Shown: in pieces, positions 40,008 through 49,631 of the stretch
How the letters are laid out: each line of letters starts with the position of its first letter
Position numbering within the stretch: position 1 is the stretch's first letter
The notes under the pieces: model-generated
The model's input: the letters and a program-made list of their open reading frames with translations, nothing else
Database searches by the model: none
Told to the model about the DNA's origin: nothing
From: Rhodanobacter sp. C01
GTDB taxonomy: Bacteria; Pseudomonadota; Gammaproteobacteria; Xanthomonadales; Rhodanobacteraceae
NCBI RefSeq assembly: GCF_002001045.1
Contig: NZ_MUNR01000014.1
Span: forward strand, 496,001-560,000
Reading direction: 5' to 3'
DNA length: 64,000 nucleotides
Translations under genes and position numbers: made by a program

Positions 40008-40718
40008 TCAACCGTTGTCGCTGGGCTTGGCGGGTTTCCGGCCGATCTTGGTCGCCGGTTTGACCGTGGCGGGTGCTGTTGCAGCAGGTGTCCCTGCGCT
40101 GGCGGCTGCAGCCGGTGTCTCCTCGCCAACCACATGCGCGCTTTCGATCAGCACCAGCGGATTGGGTACGTCGCCGGCAAACGGGCCAAGTGCGTGGGTG
40201 GGCATGGCGGCGATCTTGTCGACCACGTCCATGCCCTTGATCACCTTGCCGAACACGGCATAGCCCCAGGTCAGGCCGCTCTGGTTGCCGGCAAAATCGA
40301 GGCGGCGATTGTCGACCAGGTTGAAGAAGAACTGTGCAGTGCCGGAATTCGGGTCGGCACCGCGGGCGACTGCTACCGTGCCGCGCACGTTGGACAGGCC
40401 GTTATCGGCCTCGCTGGCAATGGCTGGACGCGTGCGTTTCGGCTGCAGGTCGCGTGTATACAGGCCGCCCTGCAGCAGATAGCCGGGAATCGCCCGGTGC
40501 ATCAAGGTGCCGTCGTAGAAGCCGTCGCGCACGTATTGCAGGAAATTGGCCACGCTTTTCGGCGCCTTGTCCGGATACAGTTCCAGCGTGATGTCGCCTT
40601 GCGAGGTATGCAGCAGCACCTGGGGCGTCGACGCGGTGGCCGGCTTGATGGCTTGTGCCGCGAGGGTCAGCGGCAGGATCAGCAGGAGGGTGGCGAGCAG
40701 GGACTTGAGCATGGGCAT
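40008..40718 (-). CDS. Periplasmic-type peptidyl-prolyl cis-trans isomerase (cyclophilin)
   Basis: A 236-residue exported cyclophilin: signal peptide MPMLKSLLATLLLILPLTLAAQA, then the cyclophilin core with NFLQYVRDGFYDGTLMHRAIPGYLLQGG (catalytic Arg retained), GTAQFFFNLVDN and YAVFGKVIKGMDVVDKIA. The last 45 residues are Ala/Pro/Lys-rich, unlike E. coli PpiA. It assists folding of proline-containing proteins in the periplasm. ATG codons at 40718 and 40712 are both possible starts. It ends eight bases before lpxH. Confidence 0.9.
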   Translation of the reverse strand: MPMLKSLLATLLLILPLTLAAQAIKPATASTPQVLLHTSQGDITLELYPDKAPKSVANFLQYVRDGFYDGTLMHRAIPGYLLQGGLYTRDLQPKRTRPAIASEADNGLSNVRGTVAVARGADPNSGTAQFFFNLVDNRRLDFAGNQSGLTWGYAVFGKVIKGMDVVDKIAAMPTHALGPFAGDVPNPLVLIESAHVVGEETPAAAASAGTPAATAPATVKPATKIGRKPAKPSDNG

Positions 40719-40787
40719 CGGACAGTCTGGATATCCGGCCATGATACGCGGCTGCGGCGTGGTATGGCTCGGAATGCGACGCGTCGA

Positions 40788-42305
40788 TCAGCTGGCAGAT
40801 AGTTCCAGCCGCAGCCCCAACTCGGCCATCGGCGCCTGTTCCTGCTGCAAGTCGGCCTCGCTGAGCGGGTGCTGCTCCAGCCAGGCGATCGGCAGTTTCA
40901 GCCGCAGGGACTTGCTGTTGGCGGCCAGACGCATCGGCGGCAACGACTCGGCCCGGCGGGCGCGACGGAACAGTACCGCCAGGCGCAGCAGCGCGGTGGT
41001 GTAGCGTGCCAGCTGGCGATAGCGCTGTGGCAACGCCATGATCGCTGCCCGATCCGGTTTGCGCCGGTGCATTTCGACCACGGCGGCCAGCAGCTGCTGT
41101 TCCTGCCGCGAGAAGCCGGCCAGGTCGGCGTGGCGCAGGATATAGGCGCCGTGGTGGTGGTGCTGGCTGTGCGCGATGGCCAGGCCGATCTCGTGCACGC
41201 GCGATGCCCACGACAGCCACTCGCGCGCATCGGCGTCCAGTTTCCAGGACTTGGCGACCTGGTCGAAAAGCATCAATGCGGTCGACTCCACCCGGCGTGC
41301 CTGCGCACGATCGACGCCGTAGCGGGTAGCCAGTGCATCGATGCTGGCGGTACGCGGGTCGCTGCCACCGGCACGGCCGAGCAGGTCCCATAGCAGGCCC
41401 TCGCGCATCGAGCTTTCGCAAACGCGCATGCGCTCGATACCGAGCGCGGCGAACGCTGCCTCGAAGATCACCACGCCACCGGCGATCACCGGTGCACGAT
41501 CCTCGGCCAGGCCGGGCAACTTGAGCGTGTCGACCTGGCCGTGCTCGATCAGCACGTCGCGCAGCGACGCAAGCGATGCCGGGGTGATGCCATCATCGGA
41601 GAACTTCATCGCCTGTACCACCGCGCCGATCGACTTGGCGGTGCCGGACGAACCAAAGGCATCCTGCCAGCCTGACTCGCGGTAGTCCTCGGCGAACTGC
41701 TGCAGCAGCACGCCGATCTCGCTGCGCGCGCGTTGCCAGCGCTTGCGGTTGAGCTTGCCGCCGGGGAAGAAGCGCAGGGTCGAGGCGATGCAGCCGGCCT
41801 GCACGCTTTCGGTGTGCAGCGGTGCCAGGCCGCGACCGATGATGAATTCGGTACTGCCACCGCCGACGTCGATCACCAGCCGTGGTTCACGCGAAGCGGG
41901 CAGGTCGTGCGCAGCGCCGAGGAAGATCAGGCGGCCTTCCTCGCGACCCGACACGACCTCGATCGGATGGCCAAGTGCGGTTTCCGCGGCAGTCAGGAAT
42001 ACATGCGGGGATGCCAGCCGGCGCACCGTATTGGTCGCCACGGCGCGCACGCGGATCGACGGCAGGCCGGCGATGCGTTGGCCGAAACGGGCCAGGCAGT
42101 TCAACGCGCGGGCACGCCGCTCGGCATCCAGGGTGCCGTCGGAGCGCAGGCCGGCGGCCATCCGCACGGTATCGCGCAGGCGATCGATCACGCGCGGTTC
42201 GCCGTGTTCCATGCGCGCCACCACCATGTGGAAGCTGTTCGAGCCCATGTCCACCGCGGCGATCAGCTCGCCATCGCGGATCGGTGTCTGTTCGGCTGGA
42301 CTCAC
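40788..42305 (-). CDS. ppx: Exopolyphosphatase / pppGpp pyrophosphatase family protein
   Basis: A 505-residue Ppx/GppA enzyme that hydrolyses polyphosphate ends or pppGpp. The ASKHA ATPase motifs are AAVDMGSNSFHMVVARM, RVRAVATNTVRRL, VSGREEGRLIFLG and VIDVGGGSTEFIIG; an HD-like C-terminal domain follows (HEIGLAIAHSQHHHHGAYILRHADLAGF). No ATG lies before the first motif; GTG 42305 follows GGGAG by seven bases and is the best start. Neighbouring ppk favours the exopolyphosphatase role. Confidence 0.93.
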   Translation of the reverse strand: MSPAEQTPIRDGELIAAVDMGSNSFHMVVARMEHGEPRVIDRLRDTVRMAAGLRSDGTLDAERRARALNCLARFGQRIAGLPSIRVRAVATNTVRRLASPHVFLTAAETALGHPIEVVSGREEGRLIFLGAAHDLPASREPRLVIDVGGGSTEFIIGRGLAPLHTESVQAGCIASTLRFFPGGKLNRKRWQRARSEIGVLLQQFAEDYRESGWQDAFGSSGTAKSIGAVVQAMKFSDDGITPASLASLRDVLIEHGQVDTLKLPGLAEDRAPVIAGGVVIFEAAFAALGIERMRVCESSMREGLLWDLLGRAGGSDPRTASIDALATRYGVDRAQARRVESTALMLFDQVAKSWKLDADAREWLSWASRVHEIGLAIAHSQHHHHGAYILRHADLAGFSRQEQQLLAAVVEMHRRKPDRAAIMALPQRYRQLARYTTALLRLAVLFRRARRAESLPPMRLAANSKSLRLKLPIAWLEQHPLSEADLQQEQAPMAELGLRLELSAS

Positions 42306-42387
42306 GCCCACACTCCCGGGATTGCGAGGTGCGGATTCTTGCACGCACGCGTGAAATGGATGAAAGGCTCTGTCAGTGTGGGCCGGA

Positions 42388-44478
42388 TCATTGGCAGAAC
42401 CGTTCGAGCAGGCCCAGCTGCGCGCTGTACGGCGGATTGTCGCCGGGCTGCGCACGGATATAGCGGCCGTCGCAGTCGAGCAGCCACGCCTGGGTGTTGT
42501 CGGCCAGTCCGTTGGCGAGGGTTTCCTCGAACACGCGCGCCGCCAGTTCGGGATCGAGGATGGGGAAGGCCACCTCGATCCGCCGCATCAGGTTGCGCTC
42601 CATCCAGTCGGCACTGGCACAGTACAACTCGGATTCGCCGTCGTTGGCGAACCAGTACACCCGGCTGTGCTCGAGGAATCGGCCGACGATCGAACGCACG
42701 CGGATGCGCTCGGAGATGCCCGACAGGCCCGGCCGCAGGGTGCAGGCGCCGCGCACGATCAGGTCGATCTCCACGCCGGCCTGCGAGGCGCGGTACAGTG
42801 CCTCGATCACATGCGCTTCGTTCAGTGCATTGAGCTTGGCCACGATGCGCGCGGGACGGCCGGCCAGCGCATGCGCGGTCTCGCGTTCGATCTTCGCCAT
42901 CACGCCGGTGTACAGGGTGAACGGTGAGTGCAGCAGGCGCTTGAGCTCGATCCGTGGACCGAGGCCGGAGAGCTGCTGGAACACCTTGTGCAGATCCTCG
43001 CCGATCTCCTCGTTGGCCGTCATCAGGCCGATATCGGTGTACATCCGGCTGTTGACCTGATGGTAGTTGCCGGTGGACAGGTGGGCGTAGCGACGCAGCA
43101 CCTCGCCCTCGCGGCGCACGATCAGCATCATCTTGGCGTGGGTCTTGTAGCCGACCACGCCGTAGACCACCTGCACACCAGCTTCCTGCAAGCGGGTCGC
43201 CAGGCGGATGTTGGCTTCCTCGTCGAAGCGTGCACGCAGCTCGATCACCACGGTCACGTCCTTGCCGTGGCGCGCGGCTTCCACCAGCAGGTCGACCAGC
43301 GGGGTGTCCTCGCCGGCGCGATACAGCGTCTGCTTGATCGCCAGCACCTGCGGGTCGGCAGTGGCCTGGCGCAGCAGGTCGATCACCGCGGCGAAACTCT
43401 GGTACGGGTGGTGCAGCAGCACGTCGCGCTGGCTGATCAGGTCGAACTTGTTCTTGCCGCTTTCCAGCGCTGCCGGCAGCTGCGGATTGAAGCGCGGAAA
43501 CTTCAATTCGGGCCGGTCCAGCCAGTCGTAGATCAGGCCTGCACGGATGATGTTGACCGGACCGTCGCAGCGATAGACGTCCGATTCTTCAAGCTGGAAA
43601 TTCTGGATCAGCATCGCGGTGATCGCCTGCGGGCAATCGTTGGCGATCTCCAGTCGTACCGGCCGCGCATAGCCGCGGCCGACCAGCTCTTCGCTGAGCG
43701 CGAGCGCCAGGTTTTCGACTTCGGCCTCCTCGACGATCAGCTCGCTGTTGCGGGTGACCCGGAACTGGTACGAGCCGACCACCTTGAAGCCCGGAAACAT
43801 CAGGTCGACGAAGGCCTGCAGCAGCTCGGCCAGAAAGACGAAATGCTCCCCCGGCCCGCTGACCTCCGCGGGCACGCGGATGATCCGTGGCAGCGAACGC
43901 GGTGCGCGTACCAGCGCCATGTGGCCCTCGTGGCCGAACGCGTCGCGCCCCTTCAGTACCACGGCGATGTTCAGCGTCTTGTTGAGGATGCGCGGGAACG
44001 GATGCGCCGGGTCCAGCCCCAGCGGCGACAGCACCGGCAGCACCTCATGCTCGAAATAGCCCTGCAGCCAGCGCCGCTGGCGTGGATTCCAGCGTTTGCG
44101 GTTGAGCACATGGATGCGTTCGGCATCGAGTTGCGGGCCAAGTTCCTGCCAGCAGGCGTATTGCGCGGCGACCAGATCCAGCGCACGGCTGCGAATGCGT
44201 GCGAGCAGCTCGCCGGAAGGCAGGCCATCGGGCCCTGGCGCAGCCGAACCGTAGGCATGGTGGTGCTTGAGCATCGCCACCCGCACCTCGAAGAATTCGT
44301 CGAGGTTGTTCGCCACGATGCTCAGGTAGCGCAGCCGCTCCAGCAATGGCACGGTCGTGTCGCGCGCCATCGCCAGTACGCGGAAATTGAATTCCAGCGC
44401 GGCCAGTTCGCGGCTGAAGTAAAGCCCTGGAGCGGTCAGGTCAGGTTGGCTGGGCGAGGCAGGGGATGGGCGATGCAT
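42388..44478 (-). CDS. ppk1: Polyphosphate kinase 1
   Basis: Ppk1 reversibly makes inorganic polyphosphate from ATP at the membrane. All 696 residues of the usual four-domain protein are present: N domain (LEFNFRVLAMARD, NNLDEFFEVRVAMLK), head domain, and two catalytic C domains with FDLISQRDVLLHHPYQSF, the autophosphorylated His region GYKTHAKMMLIVRR, and HLSTGNYHQVNSRMYTDIGL. The start codon lies only 16 bases from a 268-bp palindromic element that separates it from phoR. ppx follows after 82 bases. Confidence 0.97.
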   Translation of the reverse strand: MHRPSPASPSQPDLTAPGLYFSRELAALEFNFRVLAMARDTTVPLLERLRYLSIVANNLDEFFEVRVAMLKHHHAYGSAAPGPDGLPSGELLARIRSRALDLVAAQYACWQELGPQLDAERIHVLNRKRWNPRQRRWLQGYFEHEVLPVLSPLGLDPAHPFPRILNKTLNIAVVLKGRDAFGHEGHMALVRAPRSLPRIIRVPAEVSGPGEHFVFLAELLQAFVDLMFPGFKVVGSYQFRVTRNSELIVEEAEVENLALALSEELVGRGYARPVRLEIANDCPQAITAMLIQNFQLEESDVYRCDGPVNIIRAGLIYDWLDRPELKFPRFNPQLPAALESGKNKFDLISQRDVLLHHPYQSFAAVIDLLRQATADPQVLAIKQTLYRAGEDTPLVDLLVEAARHGKDVTVVIELRARFDEEANIRLATRLQEAGVQVVYGVVGYKTHAKMMLIVRREGEVLRRYAHLSTGNYHQVNSRMYTDIGLMTANEEIGEDLHKVFQQLSGLGPRIELKRLLHSPFTLYTGVMAKIERETAHALAGRPARIVAKLNALNEAHVIEALYRASQAGVEIDLIVRGACTLRPGLSGISERIRVRSIVGRFLEHSRVYWFANDGESELYCASADWMERNLMRRIEVAFPILDPELAARVFEETLANGLADNTQAWLLDCDGRYIRAQPGDNPPYSAQLGLLERFCQ

Positions 44479-44494
44479 GGTTCATTCTGGCTTA

Positions 44495-44762
44495 AGAGCC
44501 TGTTCAATGTCTCCACGTGGCTCGCGTTGCACTCGCCTGGGCGCCAGGTGGTCGTACGTGGCGCAGCAGCTACCTGGCCGGTAGCTCAAGCTGCGCGCGG
44601 GCGCATGGCGCCCAGGCGAATGCAACCCGATGGGCCGGGTCTGTTTGCACACATGCCAGCGTCATCACTCGGTCGTGGACGGACGTCCACTCCCTCCTTC
44701 TTCCTTGGCCTGCGCACAAACAGCTCCCGGCGCGGGTCACGTGGAGACATTGAGCAGGCTCT
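44495..44762. repeat. 268-bp MITE-like element with nested inverted repeats
   Basis: The ends 44495-44519 and 44738-44762 are 25-bp inverted repeats with one mismatch, each beginning AGAGCCTG. Inside lie a 21-bp inverted repeat with one mismatch (44526-44546 and 44606-44626) that encloses AGCTACC/GGTAGCT, and on the right side CTGTTTG/CAAACAG (44641-44647, 44717-44723) enclosing GTGGACG/CGTCCAC at 44675-44690. There is no transposase or protein-like ORF and no clear target duplication (flanks differ). It fills nearly all of the 314-bp gap between phoR and ppk. It may be a non-autonomous transposable element or a structured RNA. Confidence 0.75.
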
Positions 44763-44792
44763 GAAGCGCAGGCCAAGGAAACGCCACGATGT

Positions 44793-46061
44793 TCAGCTCT
44801 CGTCACCACTGTCCGGCGGCAGCAGCCGCGCGTGACCGAAATGGCAGGTGAACGTCGAGCCAGCACCGGGCGCACTCTCGATACGCAGCTGTGCCTGATG
44901 CAGGTTCAGCACATGCTTCACGATCGACAATCCGAGCCCGGTGCCGCCGCTGTCGCGCGAGCGGCTGGAAGAAATCCGGTAGAAGCGTTCGGTGAGCCGG
45001 GCCAGGTGCGTGGCCGGGATGCCGAAACCGGTGTCGATGACCGAGTACACCGCACCATCGGGCGTGCGCTGCCAGCGGATGGTGATGCTGCCGCCAGTCG
45101 GGGTATAGCGCACGGCATTGCTGACCAGGTTCGACAGCGCGCTGTGCAGATCCTTCGGTGAGCCGAGCAGATCCGCCTCGGCGGTGGATTCGAGCGTGAT
45201 CTTGTGGCGTCCCTGGCTGAGCGCCTCGGCTTCCTTGCGTACGGTGGCCAGCAGCGGTGCCATCGGAACGCGCTCGTCGACGATCTGGTGCTGGGTCTCC
45301 AGCCGGGACAGGGCGAGCAGGTCCTCGACGATCTGGCCCATACGTTTCGACTGCGCGCGCATCTCGCCAAGCACCGGTGCCAGCTCGGGGACATCTTCCG
45401 GGTCGATCAGTTCGAGGTAGCCATGGATCACGGTGAGCGGTGTACGCAGCTCGTGCGACACGTTGGCCACGAAGTCGCGCCGGACCTGTTCGAGCCGGTT
45501 CAGATGGCTGATGTCGCGCGCCAGCAGCAGCTGCTGGCGGCGTCCGAACGGAAGCATGCTGACGTTGAGCTGGCTGTTCGCGTGGCCCGGAGCTGCCACG
45601 TCGTTGAGCGGTTCCCTGGTGCCATCGCGCAGCCAGTCGGACAGATCCGAGGTGGCCAGTCGCTGTTGCAGGACGACACCACGGTCCTTCGGTCGACGCA
45701 GTCCGAGCAGATCCTCGGCCGCGTGATTGAACCAGCGGACATGCTGGTCCTGATCCAGCAGTACCACGGCGTCGGGCAACTGGCTGGCGGCATTGCGCAG
45801 GTCGCGCAGGCTGGAGGCGATTCGGCGGGAACGCGTCATGAAACGGTCATGCTGGAGAGGGCTGGCGGAAGCCGGTGCTGCCATGATGGGCTGCACTTGA
45901 TGACGGATTCGGGTCAGCAGCAAGACGACTTCCGCCATGGCGACCAGGGCAATTCCGCTGGCGATGTGTCCATGCACGAGCCAACCCAGCAGTCCGCCCA
46001 CGACCAGTGCCGCCACGAGGGCGGCAGGCAGTTTCCACGGAGCTGTCTCAGCTTGGGCCAT
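44793..46061 (-). CDS. phoR: Phosphate regulon sensor kinase PhoR
   Basis: A 422-residue membrane kinase of the phosphate-starvation system. Two N-terminal helices (residues about 10-50) are followed by a PAS-like domain (LPDAVVLLDQDQHVRWFNHAAEDLLG), the DHp domain with His203 (FVANVSHELRTPLTVIHGYLELI) and the ATPase domain (NLVSNAVRYTP, DTGFGIP, GGTGLGLSIVKH). It lies 82 bases after phoB. The standard model is inhibition by the Pst transporter and PhoU, which are not in this window. Confidence 0.93.
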   Translation of the reverse strand: MAQAETAPWKLPAALVAALVVGGLLGWLVHGHIASGIALVAMAEVVLLLTRIRHQVQPIMAAPASASPLQHDRFMTRSRRIASSLRDLRNAASQLPDAVVLLDQDQHVRWFNHAAEDLLGLRRPKDRGVVLQQRLATSDLSDWLRDGTREPLNDVAAPGHANSQLNVSMLPFGRRQQLLLARDISHLNRLEQVRRDFVANVSHELRTPLTVIHGYLELIDPEDVPELAPVLGEMRAQSKRMGQIVEDLLALSRLETQHQIVDERVPMAPLLATVRKEAEALSQGRHKITLESTAEADLLGSPKDLHSALSNLVSNAVRYTPTGGSITIRWQRTPDGAVYSVIDTGFGIPATHLARLTERFYRISSSRSRDSGGTGLGLSIVKHVLNLHQAQLRIESAPGAGSTFTCHFGHARLLPPDSGDES

Positions 46062-46143
46062 GCGGACGAGGTGCCGGTGGGCTCACGGTGACGGGAACCC
46101 AGCATCGGCAAAAGCCCGTGCCACCGCAAGCCTGTTGCGCAGA

Positions 46144-46845
46144 TCAGGCACTCAGCGAGAAGCGGTAACCGGTGCCGCGCACGGTCTGCACCATGTCTTC
46201 CAGCTTCCACGGCTCCAGCGTCTTGCGCAGGCGGCGGATATGCACGTCGACGGTGCGCTCTTCCACGTAGACGCTGCCGCCCCACACGTGATCGAGCAAT
46301 TGCGTGCGTGAATAGACGCGCTCGGGGTGGGTCATGAAGAAATACAGCAGGCGATATTCGGTGGGGCCGATCGGCACCGCCTCGTCGCCGGCGAACACCC
46401 GATGCGCCGGGCCGTCGATGCGCAACCTGCCCAGCTCGACCATGCCAGAACCGTCGTCGCCCTGGCTGCGCCGCAGCACGGCCTTGATCCGCGCGATCAG
46501 TTCGCGGGTGGAGAAAGGTTTCACCACGTAATCATCGACGCCGGCCTCCAGGCCGTTGACGCGATCCATCTCCTCGCCGCGCGCGGTGAGCATGATGATC
46601 GGGATCTCGCGGCTGAGTTCCTCCTTGCGCAGGCGCCGTGCCAGCTCCAGTCCGCTGGTGCCGGGCAGCATCCAGTCGAGCAGGATCAGGTCGGGTACCT
46701 GCTCGGCAATGGCCAGCTGGGCGGCGCGGGCGTCGGCGGCCTGCATCGCGTCCATGCCGGCTTTGCGCAGGGCGAAGGCGATCATTTCGCGTATCGATGC
46801 TTCGTCTTCAACGATCAGGATGCGTTTGTGCACGCCGTGGTCCAT
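46144..46845 (-). CDS. phoB: Phosphate regulon response regulator PhoB
   Basis: A 233-residue OmpR-type regulator: receiver with Asp57 ([10 protein letters not shown]), LTARGEE and DYVVKPFS, then a winged helix [33 protein letters not shown]...[16 protein letters not shown]...VRGTGYRFS, the PhoB DNA-binding domain. I start at ATG 46845 ([15 protein letters not shown]). It activates phosphate-scavenging genes when phosphorylated by PhoR. bepA is the upstream gene on the same strand. Confidence 0.95.
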   Translation of the reverse strand: MDHGVHKRILIVEDEASIREMIAFALRKAGMDAMQAADARAAQLAIAEQVPDLILLDWMLPGTSGLELARRLRKEELSREIPIIMLTARGEEMDRVNGLEAGVDDYVVKPFSTRELIARIKAVLRRSQGDDGSGMVELGRLRIDGPAHRVFAGDEAVPIGPTEYRLLYFFMTHPERVYSRTQLLDHVWGGSVYVEERTVDVHIRRLRKTLEPWKLEDMVQTVRGTGYRFSLSA

Positions 46846-46915
46846 CGGTGGCTTGTGACGAAGATATTGCAGCGCACTAATGTTACGCGTCGATGACACC
46901 CATGCAAGCGTGATG

Positions 46916-48613
46916 TCACGGATGCGTCAGGCCGGCCGCGGCTGGTCCGGCGTCCAGGCCGAAGCAGAGCCGTCCGCTGCAGGCTCCCGGTTGCTGCCAC
47001 TGCTGGCCATCCGGGCGGTCGTCGGTCCTGATCCTGCGCTTGTGCAGTTCGAGTACCAGTGGAGTCAGTTCGGCGATGCGTGCCTGGATACGCACCCGGG
47101 CGTAATAGTCCAGATCGTCGCGTTGCAGTAGCCGCTTGAGCTGCTCCATGGCGTCGAACGGGCGGCCGGAGTAGTAGCTGGCGTCGGCAAAGGCTTCGCC
47201 GGCGCGGATCTTGTCGCCGGCCTTGTCGCTGGCGCGGGCGTAGGCGGTGTAGATCTCCGGCTCGCTGGCGTTGTTCAGCAGGGGACGCAACAGATCCGCC
47301 GCCTGACTGGCCTGGGTGGTGTCGCCGCCGTTGGTGAGCGCTTCGGCATAAGCCAGCGCCACGGCACGGTTGCGTGGTGACTGGGCATTGATGCCGCTGT
47401 AGATGGCCATGGCAACGGCACGCTGGCCCGCCTGCAGGTGGGCGTCGGCCAGCGCAAGCCGCAGGATCAGGTTGTCCGGCCGCGACTTCAGCAGCGGCTG
47501 CAGTTGTTCGATCGCCTGGGTGCCGCGGCCGCTGCGGGTGAGCGCCAGGGCATAGCCGTAACGATTTGCGACGGTGTCGAAACCCGGTTCGTTCTGCAGG
47601 CTCGATGCATAGGAGATGGCCAGCTTGGGCGCATCACCCGCCAGCACGCGGACGCGTTCGCGCATGAATGCCCAGGTATCCCTGCGATCCGCCGCGGCCA
47701 GTGCCTGGCCCAGGGCGGCAGGATTCTTGACGAAGGGGATTGGCGCCGTGCTTTTTTCCCACTGGCCGTGATCCGTGATGTCGCCCGAAGGACGCTGCTT
47801 CTGGGCGGCGATCAGGGCACCAGCGCGCGCCTTGGCGTCGCTGATGCGCGCGGTGGTCACCGGATGGTCCTGCAACAGGGCGGGGATGTTCTCACCGCCT
47901 GCACCAGTGCTCATCACGTCCTCCATGCGCTGGAAGAAGCCGGCCATCGCGTTCGGGTCGTAGCCGGCATTGGCCAGCGTCTGGATACCGACGCGATCGG
48001 CCTCGATCTCGTCATGGCGGGTGAAATTGATCGATTTCTGCGCGATCAGGCCCTGGCCGCCGGCCAGTACCGCCATCGGCGCATCGCCGCCGCCAGCCGC
48101 CGAGGCGGCGATCGCCCCCAGCACCACCAGTGCCATCAGCGGCGCATCCTTCTTGGCGTCCTCGAATGCGCGCTGCAGGTGGTTCTGCGTGATATGGCCG
48201 ATCTCGTGGGCGATCACGCCAGCCAGCTCGCTTTCGTTGTCGGTGATCGTGATGAGTCCCGAGTTCACCCCGATATAGCCGCCGGGCGCGGCGAACGCGT
48301 TGATCTCGGGATCCTTCACGATGAAGAACGCGAAGTGGTCCTTCGGCTTGTCGCTGTTGGCGACCAGCCGGAAACCGAGGTCGTTGATATAATCGTCCAG
48401 CAGCGGGTCGTCCACCACCATGTCCAGCGCGCGCATCTGGCGCAGCATGGCATCGCCGTAATCCTGCGCGTCCTGCGGCGAGATCAGCGCGTTCGCGGAA
48501 CTGCCCAGGTCCGGCAGGCGCACGTCCTGCTGGGCGCTCGCGGTACAGCACAGCGCGGCGGCAATCAGGGCCGCAAGCAGGCGCGGTACAGGGCGTCGTG
48601 GTGTCATGGTCAT
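46916..48613 (-). CDS. bepA: BepA-type periplasmic M48 metalloprotease with TPR domain
   Basis: A 565-residue exported zinc protease/chaperone for outer-membrane protein assembly. After a signal peptide ([18 protein letters not shown]) comes the M48 domain with [10 protein letters not shown] and the zinc motif HEIGH in [23 protein letters not shown], plus a downstream Glu in EIEADRVG, then C-terminal tetratricopeptide repeats from about residue 350. BepA degrades stalled LptD and BamA in E. coli. Start at ATG 48613 or 48607. Confidence 0.92.
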   Translation of the reverse strand: MTMTPRRPVPRLLAALIAAALCCTASAQQDVRLPDLGSSANALISPQDAQDYGDAMLRQMRALDMVVDDPLLDDYINDLGFRLVANSDKPKDHFAFFIVKDPEINAFAAPGGYIGVNSGLITITDNESELAGVIAHEIGHITQNHLQRAFEDAKKDAPLMALVVLGAIAASAAGGGDAPMAVLAGGQGLIAQKSINFTRHDEIEADRVGIQTLANAGYDPNAMAGFFQRMEDVMSTGAGGENIPALLQDHPVTTARISDAKARAGALIAAQKQRPSGDITDHGQWEKSTAPIPFVKNPAALGQALAAADRRDTWAFMRERVRVLAGDAPKLAISYASSLQNEPGFDTVANRYGYALALTRSGRGTQAIEQLQPLLKSRPDNLILRLALADAHLQAGQRAVAMAIYSGINAQSPRNRAVALAYAEALTNGGDTTQASQAADLLRPLLNNASEPEIYTAYARASDKAGDKIRAGEAFADASYYSGRPFDAMEQLKRLLQRDDLDYYARVRIQARIAELTPLVLELHKRRIRTDDRPDGQQWQQPGACSGRLCFGLDAGPAAAGLTHP

Positions 48614-48759
48614 GGGTAGGCGACAATACCACTGTGACCGCCGGAAGCAGTGTGGGTTCAGTGCGTGCCGCAAGCGGCGGCACGGGTTCAGTGCTTGAGT
48701 TGCCGGCTGGCGCGCCCCATATTCGGGTGGTCTTTTCCTGCTGTTGCGGAGTTGTCGTG

Positions 48760-49023
48760 ATGTCGAAGATCGAGGTCTATTCCACCGCCGTATGCCCGTA
48801 CTGCGTGGCCGCCAAGAACCTGCTCAAGTCCAAGGGACTGGAGTGGAACGAGGTGCGCGTCGATACGGATCCGGCTCAGCGCGACGCCATGCTGGCGCGT
48901 AGCGGTGGACACCGCACAGTGCCGCAGATCTTCATCAACGACCAGTTCGTGGGTGGCTATGACGAGCTGGTGGCGGCCGATCGCAGCGGCAAGCTGGCGC
49001 AATTGCTGGAGCAGGTTGCATGA
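48760..49023 (+). CDS. grxC: Glutaredoxin 3
   Basis: An 87-residue dithiol glutaredoxin with the active site CPYC (TAVCPYCVAAKNLL) and the glutathione-binding TVPQIFINDQFVGGYDEL. It reduces protein disulfides with glutathione. ATG 48760 follows GGAG; the longer open frame upstream runs antisense to bepA. It overlaps the next gene by four bases, so the two redox proteins are cotranslated. Confidence 0.95.
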   Translation: MSKIEVYSTAVCPYCVAAKNLLKSKGLEWNEVRVDTDPAQRDAMLARSGGHRTVPQIFINDQFVGGYDELVAADRSGKLAQLLEQVA

Positions 49024-49400
49024 GCGACAAGCTTGCCGAATTCACCGCGTTCCGCCAGCGCATGAACGAGCGCATCCTGGCCGAGGACAACCAGGTCGTG
49101 CGGCGCTTCTTCGCGCTGGACACGCAAACCTACAAGGCCGGTGCGCTGGACGTGAGGACCAAGGAGATGCTTGGCCTGGTCGCCTCGCTGGTACTGCGCT
49201 GCGATGACTGCATCAGCTACCACGTGGCACAGTGCAAGGAAGCCGGCGTCGAACGCGATGCGTTCTTCGAGGTGTTCAGCGTGGGGCTGGTGGTGGGTGG
49301 CTCGATCGTGATCCCGCATCTGCGTCGTGCGGTGGATCTGCTCGATCAGCTGGAATCAGGCGCCACCACTGATGCGGCGTGCTGCAACGATCACGCCTGA
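49020..49400 (+). CDS. AhpD-like carboxymuconolactone decarboxylase family protein
   Basis: A 126-residue all-helical protein of the AhpD/CMD fold. The motif CDDCISYHV is the CxxCxxxH redox site of alkylhydroperoxidase-like members. VRTKEMLGLVASLVLR precedes it as in the family. Coupling to glutaredoxin (ATGA overlap) suggests that glutaredoxin reduces its disulfide; that is an inference. The 231 bases after it contain a weak promoter-like GATAAT at 49553-49558 for the next gene and nothing else I can name. Confidence 0.88.
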   Translation: MSDKLAEFTAFRQRMNERILAEDNQVVRRFFALDTQTYKAGALDVRTKEMLGLVASLVLRCDDCISYHVAQCKEAGVERDAFFEVFSVGLVVGGSIVIPHLRRAVDLLDQLESGATTDAACCNDHA

Positions 49401-49631
49401 CGAAAGCCGGTCGGGCCAGCGTCGCCCGGACGTGAAAGTCTGCGGCAACCGCTTGGGTATTGCGCGGGTCATGCGCTTTTTTGCCACGCAGCGTACGAGT
49501 ATTTTCAACGCCTTGCGGGGTGCCTGCACTGTTCGCATGGCACGGCATCGGCGATAATTGAACGGCTACGGCCCGTGCCTGCATCCCCACTGCACCGGCC
49601 GCTCGACGTTTTCCGTTCAAGGAGTTTCCCC

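Noticed and set aside
46846-46915. Pho box upstream of phoB
   Set aside because: A TGTCAT half site is visible on the minus strand but no second copy at the 11-bp repeat distance.
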